Source: JABCPE02 sp963506915
GTDB taxonomy: Bacteria > Bacteroidota > Bacteroidia > Flavobacteriales > Weeksellaceae
Assembly: GCA_963506915.1 (NCBI GenBank)
Contig: CAUORE010000006.1
Span: 1-64,000, forward strand
Reading direction: 5' to 3'
DNA length: 64,000 nucleotides
Translations under genes and position numbers: made by a program
Part shown: positions 51,081-60,200 of the stretch, one piece after another
Numbering within the stretch: the stretch's first letter is position 1
Layout: every line of letters starts with the position of its first letter
The notes under the pieces: model-generated
What the model was told of the DNA's origin: nothing
Databases searched by the model: none
The model's input: only the letters and a program-made list of their open reading frames with translations

Positions 51081-52031
51081 ATGATAGTTACTACCGATCA
51101 ATTATTCAAGGCTGCATACGGGAAATTTGCAGTAGGAGCGTATAATATTAACAACATGGAGCAGGCTTTAGGGCTTTTCGAAGGACATGCTAAAGCACAG
51201 GCGCCGTTCATCGTTCAGTTGTCAAAAGGAGCGAGAAATTACGCTAATCCTAAAATGATAGAAGGCATCATCCGTGCTGCTGAAGAAATCTATCCAGACC
51301 TTATTTTCGCTGTGCATCTAGATCATGGAGATGAGCAGACATGCTATGACTGTATAGATTCAGGATTTTATAGCTCAGTGATGATCGATGCATCTCATGA
51401 GTCTTTTGAGAAAAATGTAGAAATCACGAAAAGAGTAGTAGAAAGAGCTCACGCTAAGGGAATCAGCGTAGAGTCTGAATTAGGAATGCTAGGTGGTGTG
51501 GAAGAAGATATTCAAGTTGATGAAAAACACGCGATGCTTACAGACCCACTAGAAGCTAAGAAATTCGTAGAGCTTACAGGGTGTGACTCTTTAGCTGTTG
51601 CTATCGGAACCAGCCACGGAGCTTATAAGTTTTCAGGAAAGCAAGGGCTTCACTTTGACAGAATCGAAGAAATCCAAAGACAGCTTCCTAATTTTCCTTT
51701 GGTAATGCACGGTTCTAGTTCTGTTCCAAGAGCGGAAGTAGAAAGAATCAATGCTGCTGGTGGTGCTATGGATCCTTCTGCACAAGGTGTAAATGCTGAT
51801 GAATTCGCAAGAGCAGTGAAATTAGGTGTTACAAAAGTAAACATCGACACTGATGGTAGATTGGTTTGGACAAGAGTTCACAGAGAGTTCTTCAAAGAAA
51901 AACCAGAGCAGTTTGATTTCAGAGCTCCAGGAAAAGTTTTCGTGAAAGAATATGCTGATTTTATCGTAGATAAATCTAATAAGCTATTGTCTGCTAATCA
52001 GTTAGAATATGTAAGACAAAGCTTGAAATAA
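51081..52031 (+). CDS. fba: Class II fructose-bisphosphate aldolase
   Basis: The 316-residue zinc enzyme condenses glyceraldehyde-3-phosphate and dihydroxyacetone phosphate. Zinc ligands and phosphate site appear in FAVHLDHGDEQTC (metal histidine), the SELGMLGGVEED region, GTSHGAYKF and VMHGSSSVPRAEV. Many relatives also handle sedoheptulose-1,7-bisphosphate. It starts 26 nt after tkt and its stop codon shares one base with the following SMR gene start, so the two are strongly coupled. Confidence 0.93.
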   Translation: MIVTTDQLFKAAYGKFAVGAYNINNMEQALGLFEGHAKAQAPFIVQLSKGARNYANPKMIEGIIRAAEEIYPDLIFAVHLDHGDEQTCYDCIDSGFYSSVMIDASHESFEKNVEITKRVVERAHAKGISVESELGMLGGVEEDIQVDEKHAMLTDPLEAKKFVELTGCDSLAVAIGTSHGAYKFSGKQGLHFDRIEEIQRQLPNFPLVMHGSSSVPRAEVERINAAGGAMDPSAQGVNADEFARAVKLGVTKVNIDTDGRLVWTRVHREFFKEKPEQFDFRAPGKVFVKEYADFIVDKSNKLLSANQLEYVRQSLK

Positions 52032-52351
52032 TGGCTTGGGTATATTTAATTTTAGCAGGACTCTTCGAAATCGGTTGGCCTATCGGTCTAAAATTGGCTG
52101 GAAATGAAAACTTCCGCTGGCAGGGAATGACCATAGCGGTAGTATGTATGGGAGTGAGTAGTGCTCTGCTTTGGGTGGCACAGAAAACAATTCCTATGGG
52201 TACAGCCTATGGCGTTTGGACTGGTATAGGAGCGGTAGGAGCGTTTGTAGTGGGAGTAGTGTTTTATAATGATGCTCTTACATTCATGCGAACACTGGGC
52301 ATATTGCTCATCATAAGCGGAGTTATCGTGCTAAAATTAGCTTCATCCTAA
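52031..52351 (+). CDS. SMR-family transporter, SugE/Gdx-like
   Basis: The 106-residue protein has four membrane helices and belongs to the small multidrug resistance family. The first helix contains LAGLFEIGWPIGLKL with the essential glutamate (E13), and the GLFEIGW..LK pattern resembles the Gdx/SugE guanidinium exporter subgroup more than the EmrE drug exporters; this is inference. Its ATG at 52031 uses the last base of the aldolase stop. A perfect terminator follows. Confidence 0.82.
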   Translation: MAWVYLILAGLFEIGWPIGLKLAGNENFRWQGMTIAVVCMGVSSALLWVAQKTIPMGTAYGVWTGIGAVGAFVVGVVFYNDALTFMRTLGILLIISGVIVLKLASS

Positions 52352-52361
52352 GAAAATAATA

Positions 52362-52399
52362 AATCTGGCTGTAAACTTTTTTGCAGCCAGATATTTTTT
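52362..52399 (+). terminator. Intrinsic terminator after the SMR gene
   Basis: ATCTGGCTG at 52363-52371 pairs with CAGCCAGAT at 52384-52392 and is followed by six or more T residues. It separates tkt-fba-SMR from glpX-rpe. Confidence 0.85.
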
Positions 52400-52426
52400 G
52401 TATTTTTAACACCAAAACTAATAACA

Positions 52427-53386
52427 ATGTCAAAATTAGATTATAACATCGCAATGGAACTCGTGAGAGTTACCGAATCTGCGGCTCTTTCTGCGGCAGC
52501 TTTTATAGGAACAGGAGACAAGAATGGAGGGGACAAAGCGGCAGTGGATGGGATGCGTGAATCTCTTCGGTATATAGATGTTCATGGAACTATCATCATC
52601 GGCGAAGGAGAAAAAGATGATGCACCCATGCTCTACAACGGCGAAACGGTGGGAAATGGAAATGGCCCTCGTGTGGATATCGCTGTAGATCCAGTGGAGG
52701 GGACTAATCTTCTTGCCCTTGGAAGACCCAATGCCATCGCTACGATTGCAGCTTCTGACCAAGGAAGTATGTGGGATCCAGGGAGTTCCTTTTATATGAA
52801 TAAACTGGTAGTAGGAGAGAAGGCTAAAAATGCAATAGACATTACCAAATCCATTATAGAAAACCTTAATAGAATAGCAGAGGCGGAAGGCAAAAAAGTA
52901 AATGATTTGATGGTTTATATCTTGGATAAACCTCGCCACAAGGCTATGATAGAGGAAATTAGAAAAGCAGGCGCAAGGATTACACTACATACAGATGGAG
53001 ATGTTTTGGGGGCGCTTTTAGCGGCAATGCCAGACACGGGCGTGGATGTATTGATGGGAATAGGCGGTACGCCAGAGGGAGTTTTGGCGGCGTGTGCAGT
53101 GAAAGCCCTTAACGGCGGTATGCAGGGAATGAGAGCGCCACAGCTGGAATCTGAAATAACCAATTTGAAAAAAGAAAATATTGACATCAGTGAAGTCATA
53201 CATTTAGATACATTGATAAAGTCTGAAAATGCTGTTTTTTCTGCGACAGGCATCACAAGTGGAGGCTATCTGGATGGAGTTAAATTCCATGAAAACGGAA
53301 CTATTACTACTAAAAGTGTAGTTATCAGCGCTAAATCTGGCTCTATAAGATTCATAGAAGGAATTCATAAAGGAATAAATCACTAA
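52427..53386 (+). CDS. glpX: Class II fructose-1,6-bisphosphatase
   Basis: The 319-residue protein is a GlpX-type phosphatase, which dephosphorylates fructose-1,6-bisphosphate (and in some organisms sedoheptulose-1,7-bisphosphate). Characteristic metal-binding sequences are IIIGEGEKDDAPML, AVDPVEGTNLL and GGTPEGVLAA. This enzyme type is less usual in Flavobacteria than the class I FBPase. It lies behind a terminator, 11 nt upstream of rpe. It completes a module with the upstream transketolase and aldolase. Confidence 0.92.
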   Translation: MSKLDYNIAMELVRVTESAALSAAAFIGTGDKNGGDKAAVDGMRESLRYIDVHGTIIIGEGEKDDAPMLYNGETVGNGNGPRVDIAVDPVEGTNLLALGRPNAIATIAASDQGSMWDPGSSFYMNKLVVGEKAKNAIDITKSIIENLNRIAEAEGKKVNDLMVYILDKPRHKAMIEEIRKAGARITLHTDGDVLGALLAAMPDTGVDVLMGIGGTPEGVLAACAVKALNGGMQGMRAPQLESEITNLKKENIDISEVIHLDTLIKSENAVFSATGITSGGYLDGVKFHENGTITTKSVVISAKSGSIRFIEGIHKGINH

Positions 53387-53397
53387 AAAAATAAACC

Positions 53398-54063
53398 ATG
53401 AAAAAAGAGAAAAAAATATCACCATCTCTGCTGTCTGCGGATTTTTGTAATTTGAGTAGAGATATCCATATGCTGGAAAGTGCTGGTGCAGACCTTCTGC
53501 ATATAGATGTGATGGATGGACATTTTGTCCCAAATATTACCATAGGAATTCCCGTAGTGGAAGCGATTAAGAAAAATTCTTCTATTCCCTGCGATGTTCA
53601 TCTTATGATAGAAAAACCAGAGCGATATGTGGATGATTTTGTAAAGGCGGGGGCGGATTATCTTACTATTCATGCTGAGGCTTGTACACATCTTCACCGA
53701 ACATTACAGCATATCAGAAGCTTAGGCTGTAAAAGTGGAGTCGCTCTAAATCCTCACACGAGTTTGAGCGCTATAGAAGAAGTATTGGAGGAAATAGATT
53801 TGGTGTTGATAATGTCTGTAAACCCAGGTTTTGGTGGGCAGTCTTTTATCCCTAATGCATTAAGTAAAATAAAAAGATTGAAACAAATGATTATGGAAAA
53901 AGGCTATAATCATATAGAAATAGAAGTAGATGGAGGCATAAAACTTAATAATATTCAGGAAGTTGCTGAGGCTGGAGCGGATATTATAGTTTCTGGGTCT
54001 GGGATTTTTAATGGAAAACCAGCAGAAACCATCGCTGAAATGAAAAAAATAATAAACGGATAA
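53398..54063 (+). CDS. rpe: Ribulose-phosphate 3-epimerase
   Basis: The 221-residue TIM-barrel enzyme interconverts ribulose-5-phosphate and xylulose-5-phosphate. It has SLLSADFCNLSRDIHML, LLHIDVMDGHFVPN (metal and catalytic aspartate), DVHLMIEKPERY, IMSVNPGFGGQSFIP and EVDGGIKLNN. It follows glpX by 11 nt with no promoter between. Its product is a transketolase substrate, giving metabolic coherence to the block. Confidence 0.94.
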   Translation: MKKEKKISPSLLSADFCNLSRDIHMLESAGADLLHIDVMDGHFVPNITIGIPVVEAIKKNSSIPCDVHLMIEKPERYVDDFVKAGADYLTIHAEACTHLHRTLQHIRSLGCKSGVALNPHTSLSAIEEVLEEIDLVLIMSVNPGFGGQSFIPNALSKIKRLKQMIMEKGYNHIEIEVDGGIKLNNIQEVAEAGADIIVSGSGIFNGKPAETIAEMKKIING

Positions 54064-54173
54064 GAGTTTAAAAGTGTCTTTTTCCTTTATTTAAGGGCTT
54101 TTTCCTTTAAAAAATGAATTTGGCATTTATTTTGTATAGAATAAAACATCAATAACTATTAAATATTGTAAAA

Positions 54174-54698
54174 ATGAAAAAGTTATTTTTAACAGGTGCT
54201 TTAGCACTTTTTGGATTGATGAATGCTCAAAAAACTGAATCTGGAATTAGATTAGGTGTAAATGCAGGTATACCAGTTGGAGATTTTGGTAAATTTACTA
54301 CTTTTACAGCAGGTGTAGATTTAGCATACCTTTATCCATTGGCAGAGAACTTCAGATTAGGGGTTGCTACAGGATATTCTCACTATTTTGGTAAAAAAAC
54401 AAAAACAGATTTAATTCTTGTAACTCTTAAAAATGAAGTGCCTGATGTTGGAATAATTCCAATAGCTGCTACAGCAGAATTTACTTTAGGTGATTCTAAT
54501 GTTTTCTTAGGAGCAGATTTAGGTTATGCATTCTTTACTAAAAAAGACTTTAAAAATGAAAATGGTTCTTTCTATTACCAGCCTAAGTTAGGGTATTCTT
54601 TTGATAAGAGACATGACTTATATTTCTCTTACAAAGGATTTACTAGAAATAATGCAAATGCTGGCTCTATCAATTTAGGATACGCATATAATTTTTAA
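54174..54698 (+). CDS. Small outer-membrane barrel protein
   Basis: The 174-residue protein has a signal peptide (LFLTGALALFGLMNAQ) and then strands with glycine and aromatic alternation (GIRLGVNAGIPVGDFGKF, AFFTKKDFKNENGSFY) ending in a C-terminal aromatic strand INLGYAYNF. This pattern indicates an 8-stranded outer-membrane barrel of the OmpW or PF13568-like group. The function is unknown. It has a perfect terminator after it. Confidence 0.75.
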   Translation: MKKLFLTGALALFGLMNAQKTESGIRLGVNAGIPVGDFGKFTTFTAGVDLAYLYPLAENFRLGVATGYSHYFGKKTKTDLILVTLKNEVPDVGIIPIAATAEFTLGDSNVFLGADLGYAFFTKKDFKNENGSFYYQPKLGYSFDKRHDLYFSYKGFTRNNANAGSINLGYAYNF

Positions 54699-54720
54699 AA
54701 CAATTTCATAGTTAAACAAG

Positions 54721-54752
54721 AAAGACCGAAATATTTTTTCGGTCTTTTTTTG
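54721..54752. terminator. Intrinsic terminator between the barrel gene and lipB
   Basis: AAAGACCGAA at 54721-54730 pairs with TTCGGTCTTT at 54738-54747, followed by T residues on the plus strand; A residues on the other side allow bidirectional use for lipB. Confidence 0.9.
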
Positions 54753-54754
54753 TT

Positions 54755-55456
54755 TTATATAAATTGACAATCAAATACTTCGCAGAAATGTTTTTTTATT
54801 CTATCCTTTACTTCTTCTATATTCACTTTTTGTCCTAGTTCTTGTTCTAGGGAAGCTACCTGTTTGCCCTTTATTCCACAAGGGATAATGTAGTCAAAAT
54901 ACTTCATGTCGGTATTTATATTAAAAGCGAAGCCGTGCATGGTTACCCATCGGGAAGCCTTTACACCCATGGCGCAGATTTTCCTAGCGTAGGGTTTTCC
55001 TACATCCAGCCAAACGCCAGTTTCGCCTTTTGAGCGGTCGCCATGAAGCCCATAGTCAGCCATAGTTCTTATAATCACTTCCTCTAAGTTTCTCATATAC
55101 AGGTGAATATCTGTTACGAAATTTTCTAAATCTAAAATGGGATAGCCTACTATCTGCCCAAATCCGTGGTAGGTAATATCTCCGCCACGATTGGTTTTTA
55201 CGAAATCGGCATTTATTTGTTTTAGTTTTTCTGTGTTGATGAGCATATTGTTTTCATCGCCGCTTTTTCCCAGAGTGTAGATGTGTGGATGCTCTACGAA
55301 TAAAAAGAAATTAGGTGTAATGATTTGGTTTTCAGAAGGTAGTTCTCTGTTTTTTAGTTTGATGTCAATGATTTTTTGCATCAGTTCTCCTTGATAGTCC
55401 CATGCTTTTTGGTAGTCTATTAGCCCTAAATCCTCAAATTTTATCTGCTTATTCAT
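54755..55456 (-). CDS. lipB: Octanoyl-[acyl-carrier-protein]:protein octanoyltransferase
   Basis: The 233-residue LipB transfers the octanoyl group to lipoyl domains, the first step of lipoate synthesis. The motif NRGGDITYHGFGQIVGYPI at about residues 89-107 holds the conserved lysine/histidine neighbourhood and the IPCGI segment near residue 190 holds the catalytic cysteine. The protein is single-gene and convergent with the barrel gene. No lipA is adjacent. Confidence 0.94.
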   Translation of the reverse strand: MNKQIKFEDLGLIDYQKAWDYQGELMQKIIDIKLKNRELPSENQIITPNFFLFVEHPHIYTLGKSGDENNMLINTEKLKQINADFVKTNRGGDITYHGFGQIVGYPILDLENFVTDIHLYMRNLEEVIIRTMADYGLHGDRSKGETGVWLDVGKPYARKICAMGVKASRWVTMHGFAFNINTDMKYFDYIIPCGIKGKQVASLEQELGQKVNIEEVKDRIKKHFCEVFDCQFI

Positions 55457-55526
55457 GCTTCAAAAATATAAAAAATAAGGCAAACGAGAAACTTTAAATT
55501 TAACACAGATGATAAATTAAAAATCA

Positions 55527-55534
55527 TATTTTTG
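55527..55534 (+). promoter_or_regulatory. Candidate -7 promoter element of the nucleoid-associated protein gene
   Basis: TATTTTTG matches TAnnTTTG and lies 19 bases upstream of the start at 55553. Confidence 0.5.
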
Positions 55535-55552
55535 TAGAAAATAAAATAAAAA

Positions 55553-56566
55553 ATGTTTACAAAAATATCTATCCATAGAGTAGGAAATAAAATCAATCAA
55601 GAGGGACTTTTTCTTTCGGAGGGAGAATTGATTTTGGATAAGGATATGAGAGAGTTTTTATCAGATTTTTTCATAAAATCCTTTAAATCAGAAGAGAAAT
55701 TTCAGTTTTATCATGAATCTAATATAGAAAACAATGAGCTATATACTTATGTTTCGGAGATTTTTGAGGATAAAGACTGGTTTCATGAACATTCTCAAAA
55801 AATAGCCAAATATCTGTATGAAATCACTGATAATCCGAGAGTTTTGTCTGGGGAGTGCTGTGTGGTCTATTTTGAGGATGATTCAGAGAATGGCGATAAA
55901 ATGGACTCTCTGGGGATTTTTAAAATGGAGAAAAAGGATACTTTTTTGAAAGTTTTGGCAGAAGATGAAAATTTCCAAGTGAATAAGGATTTTGGGTTTA
56001 ATCTTAGTAAAATAGACAAAGGTTGTATGATTTACAACATTCAGAAGGAAGAGGGTTTTGTGGTGAAGGCTTTTGATAATAATAAAAATGGAGATTCTGA
56101 ATATTGGTTTGATAAGTTCCTGTACATTCGCCAGAGAAATGATGAGTATTTCAGCACTGAGAGCACCCTGAGCCTTTATAAAAACTATATAACGAATCAG
56201 CTTCCGCAGGAATTCGAGGTTTCGAAGGCTGACCAAGCCGATTTCTTGAACAAGACAATCAATTTTTTCAAAGAAAAAGAGCGATTTGATTTTGATGAAT
56301 TTACTAGTGAGGTTTTGCAGGACAAAAATGTGATAGAGAGTTTTTCTAATTATAAAACCGAATACGAGCAGGAGTTTCAGGTGGATATCGCAGAGGAATT
56401 TCCTATTTCTGAAGCGGCAGTGAAGAAACAGGCAAGAAACTATAAGTCCGTAATAAAACTGGATAAAAACTTCCATATCTATGTGCATGGCGACCGTAGA
56501 AAAATAGAACAGGGCGAGGATGAAAAAGGGAAATTCTATAAGGTTTATTATCAGGAAGAAAATTAA
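55553..56566 (+). CDS. Nucleoid-associated protein (NdpA/YejK-like)
   Basis: The 337-residue protein resembles the 37-kDa nucleoid-associated family (NdpA, YejK). Its N-terminal ISIHRVGNKINQEGL fits the family start, and the pattern of acidic, helical segments with a C-terminal DKNFHIYVHGDRRKIE is typical. It is expected to bind the chromosome in the cytoplasm; no defined activity is known. The gene has its own promoter and precedes ruvA by 41 nt. Confidence 0.85.
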   Translation: MFTKISIHRVGNKINQEGLFLSEGELILDKDMREFLSDFFIKSFKSEEKFQFYHESNIENNELYTYVSEIFEDKDWFHEHSQKIAKYLYEITDNPRVLSGECCVVYFEDDSENGDKMDSLGIFKMEKKDTFLKVLAEDENFQVNKDFGFNLSKIDKGCMIYNIQKEEGFVVKAFDNNKNGDSEYWFDKFLYIRQRNDEYFSTESTLSLYKNYITNQLPQEFEVSKADQADFLNKTINFFKEKERFDFDEFTSEVLQDKNVIESFSNYKTEYEQEFQVDIAEEFPISEAAVKKQARNYKSVIKLDKNFHIYVHGDRRKIEQGEDEKGKFYKVYYQEEN

Positions 56567-56576
56567 ATTTATTTTG

Positions 56577-56584
56577 TAACTTTG
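56577..56584 (+). promoter_or_regulatory. Candidate -7 promoter element of ruvA-sprA
   Basis: TAACTTTG matches TAnnTTTG and lies 23 bases upstream of the ruvA start at 56608. Confidence 0.55.
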
Positions 56585-56607
56585 TAGGAATTTTAAAAAA
56601 AATACAA

Positions 56608-57192
56608 ATGATTTTTTATCTTAGAGGTGTTGTCAGTGAGCTGACTCCTACTTATGCTGTGATGGATGTTGGCGGTGTGGGCTATTATGTAGGAATTAGT
56701 GTGCAGACATCGCAAAAACTGCATTTAGGAAAAGAATCTACAATATACACTCAGCAGATTATCCGTGAAGATGCCCATTTGCTTTTTGGTTTTTTTGATA
56801 AAGAGGAGAGAGAAATGTTTAATCTTCTCATCAGTGTAAATGGCGTGGGAGCAGTGTCGGCGATGATTTTGCTTTCATCATTAGAGCTTTCGGATATTGC
56901 TCAGGCTATTTTGTCTGGCAACAGCGGAATTCTTCAAAAAGTGAAAGGAATAGGCGCTAAAACGGCAGAGAGAATCATCATAGATTTGAGAGATAAAGTT
57001 CAGAAATTTGATGGTTTAGAAGCGGGCAGCACAGCGATTCTTGATAATAAAATAAAAGAAGAAGCGTTATCAGCATTAGAGGTGTTGGGTATTCCAAGAA
57101 AGACCAGTGAGAAAATAGCGGACAAGATTTTGAAACAAAATCAAGAAGCGAGTGTAGAAGAGTTGGTAAAACAAGTTTTAAAAAATATATAA
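56608..57192 (+). CDS. ruvA: Holliday junction branch migration protein RuvA
   Basis: The 194-residue protein binds Holliday junctions as a tetramer and loads RuvB for branch migration. It has an OB-fold N-terminus (FYLRGVVSELTPTYAVMDVGGVGYYVGI), helix-hairpin-helix motifs NGVGAVSAMILLSS and KGIGAKTAERIIIDL, and a C-terminal domain III from about residue 150. ruvA stands 10 nt upstream of sprA, a pairing found in Weeksellaceae-type genomes. Confidence 0.95.
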   Translation: MIFYLRGVVSELTPTYAVMDVGGVGYYVGISVQTSQKLHLGKESTIYTQQIIREDAHLLFGFFDKEEREMFNLLISVNGVGAVSAMILLSSLELSDIAQAILSGNSGILQKVKGIGAKTAERIIIDLRDKVQKFDGLEAGSTAILDNKIKEEALSALEVLGIPRKTSEKIADKILKQNQEASVEELVKQVLKNI

Positions 57193-57202
57193 GGCAGATT
57201 TC

Positions 57203-60200
57203 GTGAAAAAAGCTACTATACTAAAGGCGGCTCCTTTATTTTTCCTTTCATTATTCAGTGATAATGTATGGGCTCAGACAGAAAAAGAAACCATAGAAAA
57301 TAAGGAATTTACAATTCCTAATCCCACTCGTTATGAGGCGTTTTATGATATTAAAACAGGGATGTATTATCTCTATCCCAAGATAGGGAATCTGGTGGTA
57401 GGAGAGCCGCTTACGATGACACCTTTGCAGTATTCACAATATTTACAGAATAAAAATATCCGTGAATTTTTTCGTCAGAAGGCTGGCGAAGGGACATATG
57501 CACAGATAGGCGACAAGGAGGAGGAAGCGAAGAAAAAATCGCTTTTGCCGAATATCACGATTAAAAATCGAATTTTTGAAACTATTTTCGGCGGGAACAA
57601 GATAGAGCTTATTCCGCAGGGATACGCTACTTTTGACCTTGGTATTTTACATCAAAAAATAGATAATCCACTTATACTTCCTAACAACAGAAAATCCTTT
57701 ACGATAGATGTTCAGCAGAGGATAAATGTAGGAATAGTAGGGAAAGTAGGGGAAAACTTACAGTTGAGAGCCAACTATGATACCCAGAGTGGTTTTGCTT
57801 TTGAAAATAAAGTAAATCTTGTCTGGACAGGAACGGGAAGTTCTTGGAAAGATGCCCAAGATAAACTATCTAAAAAGCTAAATGACAGAAGCAGAGATGA
57901 TGGCGAGGATAGAATTATCAAAAAAGTGGAGGTTGGGAATATCAACATGCCTCTTTCCACGAGTTTGATTAGAGGTTCTGAGTCTCTTTTTGGGATAAAA
58001 ACAGAGTTTCAGCTAGGGAAAACTACAGGGACACTTGTCTTTTCACAACAGCAGGGCGAGGTGCAGACCGTAGTTGCACAAAATGGAGGAACATCCAAAA
58101 GCTTTAAAATCAATGCAGTAGACTACGAGGATAATCAGCACTTTTTCATTGGGCAGTATTTTAATAATCACTATGATGGAGCATTGTTACAATATCCTCT
58201 TATCAACTCTAAAATAGCGATTAACAGGATAGAAGTATGGGTGCTGGACCAAGGGTCTGGTGACCTCCAATCGCAGAAAACTATAGTGGGTGTCAGAGAC
58301 TTAGGGGAAGGGGCTCTTACGGCTTACCCTGATAACTCTGTGAATAGTGTTTATCAAGATGTTTCCAATTTAACAGGAATCCGTGATGTAACCACAGCGT
58401 ATAATTCCATTAAAAATCAATCTCTCTATGATGCAGCTACTGGAACCAACCAGCCATATCAGGAGGGAGAAAATTTTATTTTTAATAGAAGAGCCAGAAA
58501 ACTTAGCGAAAGTGAGTTTAGGTATCATCCACAGTTGGGATATATTTCCCTAAATCAAAGATTAAATGATAATCAGCTCCTTGCGGTATCTTTCTCATAT
58601 ACTGTAAATGGAGATGACTCTAAAGTGTATAAAGTAGGGGAGTTTTCAGAAGATAACTCTACTGTATTGATAACGAAATTGCTTAAACCCAATACCGTTA
58701 CCAAAACCACATCTCCTATGTGGGATCTCATGATGAAGAATATCTATCCTCTGGATGGAACACAGATTTCTTCTCAGGATTTCTTCATGAATGTTTACTA
58801 TCGTGACCCATCAAATGGTAAGGTCAGCTATCTACCAGGAACGGGCGTTCAGGATATTAACTTGCTGAAATTGTTCAACTGGGATAGGCTAAATTCTAAT
58901 GGAGACTTACAGCAGGATGGCGACGGGCAGTTTGACTTTGTCCCAGGGCTGACCATTGATGAGAATAATGGTAAATTGATATTTACTAAAACACAGCCGT
59001 TTGGTAAGTATATAGAAAATGTTTTGGGGGGACACGACCCTAAATTTGTCTTTTCTGACTTATATACACAGCTGAAATCTGTGGCTACACAGGCTAATTT
59101 GGCTCAGAGATATACATTAGAAGGGAGATTCAAAGGCTCTGGAGCTCAGGGAATAGCACTGGGTGCGGTGAATATTCCGAAAGGCTCTGTGAAAGTAACT
59201 TCCAACGGCGTAGAACTCGTGGAAGGCGTGGACTACACGGTGGACTATTTGCTGGGAACGGTTACGATTATCAATGAAATGATTAAACAATCTGGGCAGG
59301 CTATCAGTGTGAGTCTGGAAAACCAGTTGGCATTTAATACACAGAAAAAAAGGTTCATTGGGCTTAATTTAGAAAGGAAAATCAGTGATAATTTCCTTAT
59401 CGGAGCCACGATGGTTAATTACAGAGAAACGCCTTTGACTCATAAAGTCCAGCTCGGGCAGGAAGCAGTGAATAATACCATGCTTGGAATGAATATAGCC
59501 TATAATAATGAGGCTCCGTTCCTTACGAGATTGACAAACAAAATCCCGCTAGTTAATACAGATACAAAATCTAATATCAGTTTCCGAGCAGAGGCGGCTT
59601 ACCTTATCCCAGGTGAAAACAGCAATATGCAAAATCAATCTTATATAGATGATTTTGAGCAGGCTACTTCTCGTATTTCTTTGAAAGAGCCTTCTATGTG
59701 GAGTTTGGCTTCTAAACCAGAGCAAAATACGAGCGACCCTATATTTAATACAGCTGGTTTAAGTAATAACTTGACCTATGGCTATGGAAGAGGTCTTATT
59801 TCTTGGTATAATATAGACCCTAGGTTCTATGGAGTAGGCGGGTCTGTACCTAATGGAGTAAGTGCGCAGAGTCTATCTAACCACGCCTCACGAAGAGTGC
59901 ATCAGGGAGAATTATACACGATAAAAGACTATGTAGCAGGAGAAGAAAGTTTCCTGAATACTTTTGATATTTCATACTATCCGACAGAAAGAGGGCCTTA
60001 TAACTTTAATCCATCAGAAACAACACAAGATAGATGGGGAGGACTTATGCGGTCAATTTCTGTTTCTAACTTTGTGAATTCTAATATAGAATATGTAGAG
60101 TTCTGGATGATGGATCCGTATGCAGATGGTGGAACATTAGGAACAAATCCTAAGTTATTGCTACATCTTGGTAATGTTTCTGAAGATGTCCTAAAAGATG

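Noticed and set aside
54070..54115. Repeated CTTTTTCCTTTA sequence and weak hairpins after rpe
   Set aside because: The two copies are short and low-complexity; pairing includes bulges, so I could not support a terminator or regulatory site.
55883..56488. A 201-codon open frame antisense to the nucleoid-associated protein gene
   Set aside because: It mirrors a well-supported gene and lacks any domain or ribosome-binding context.
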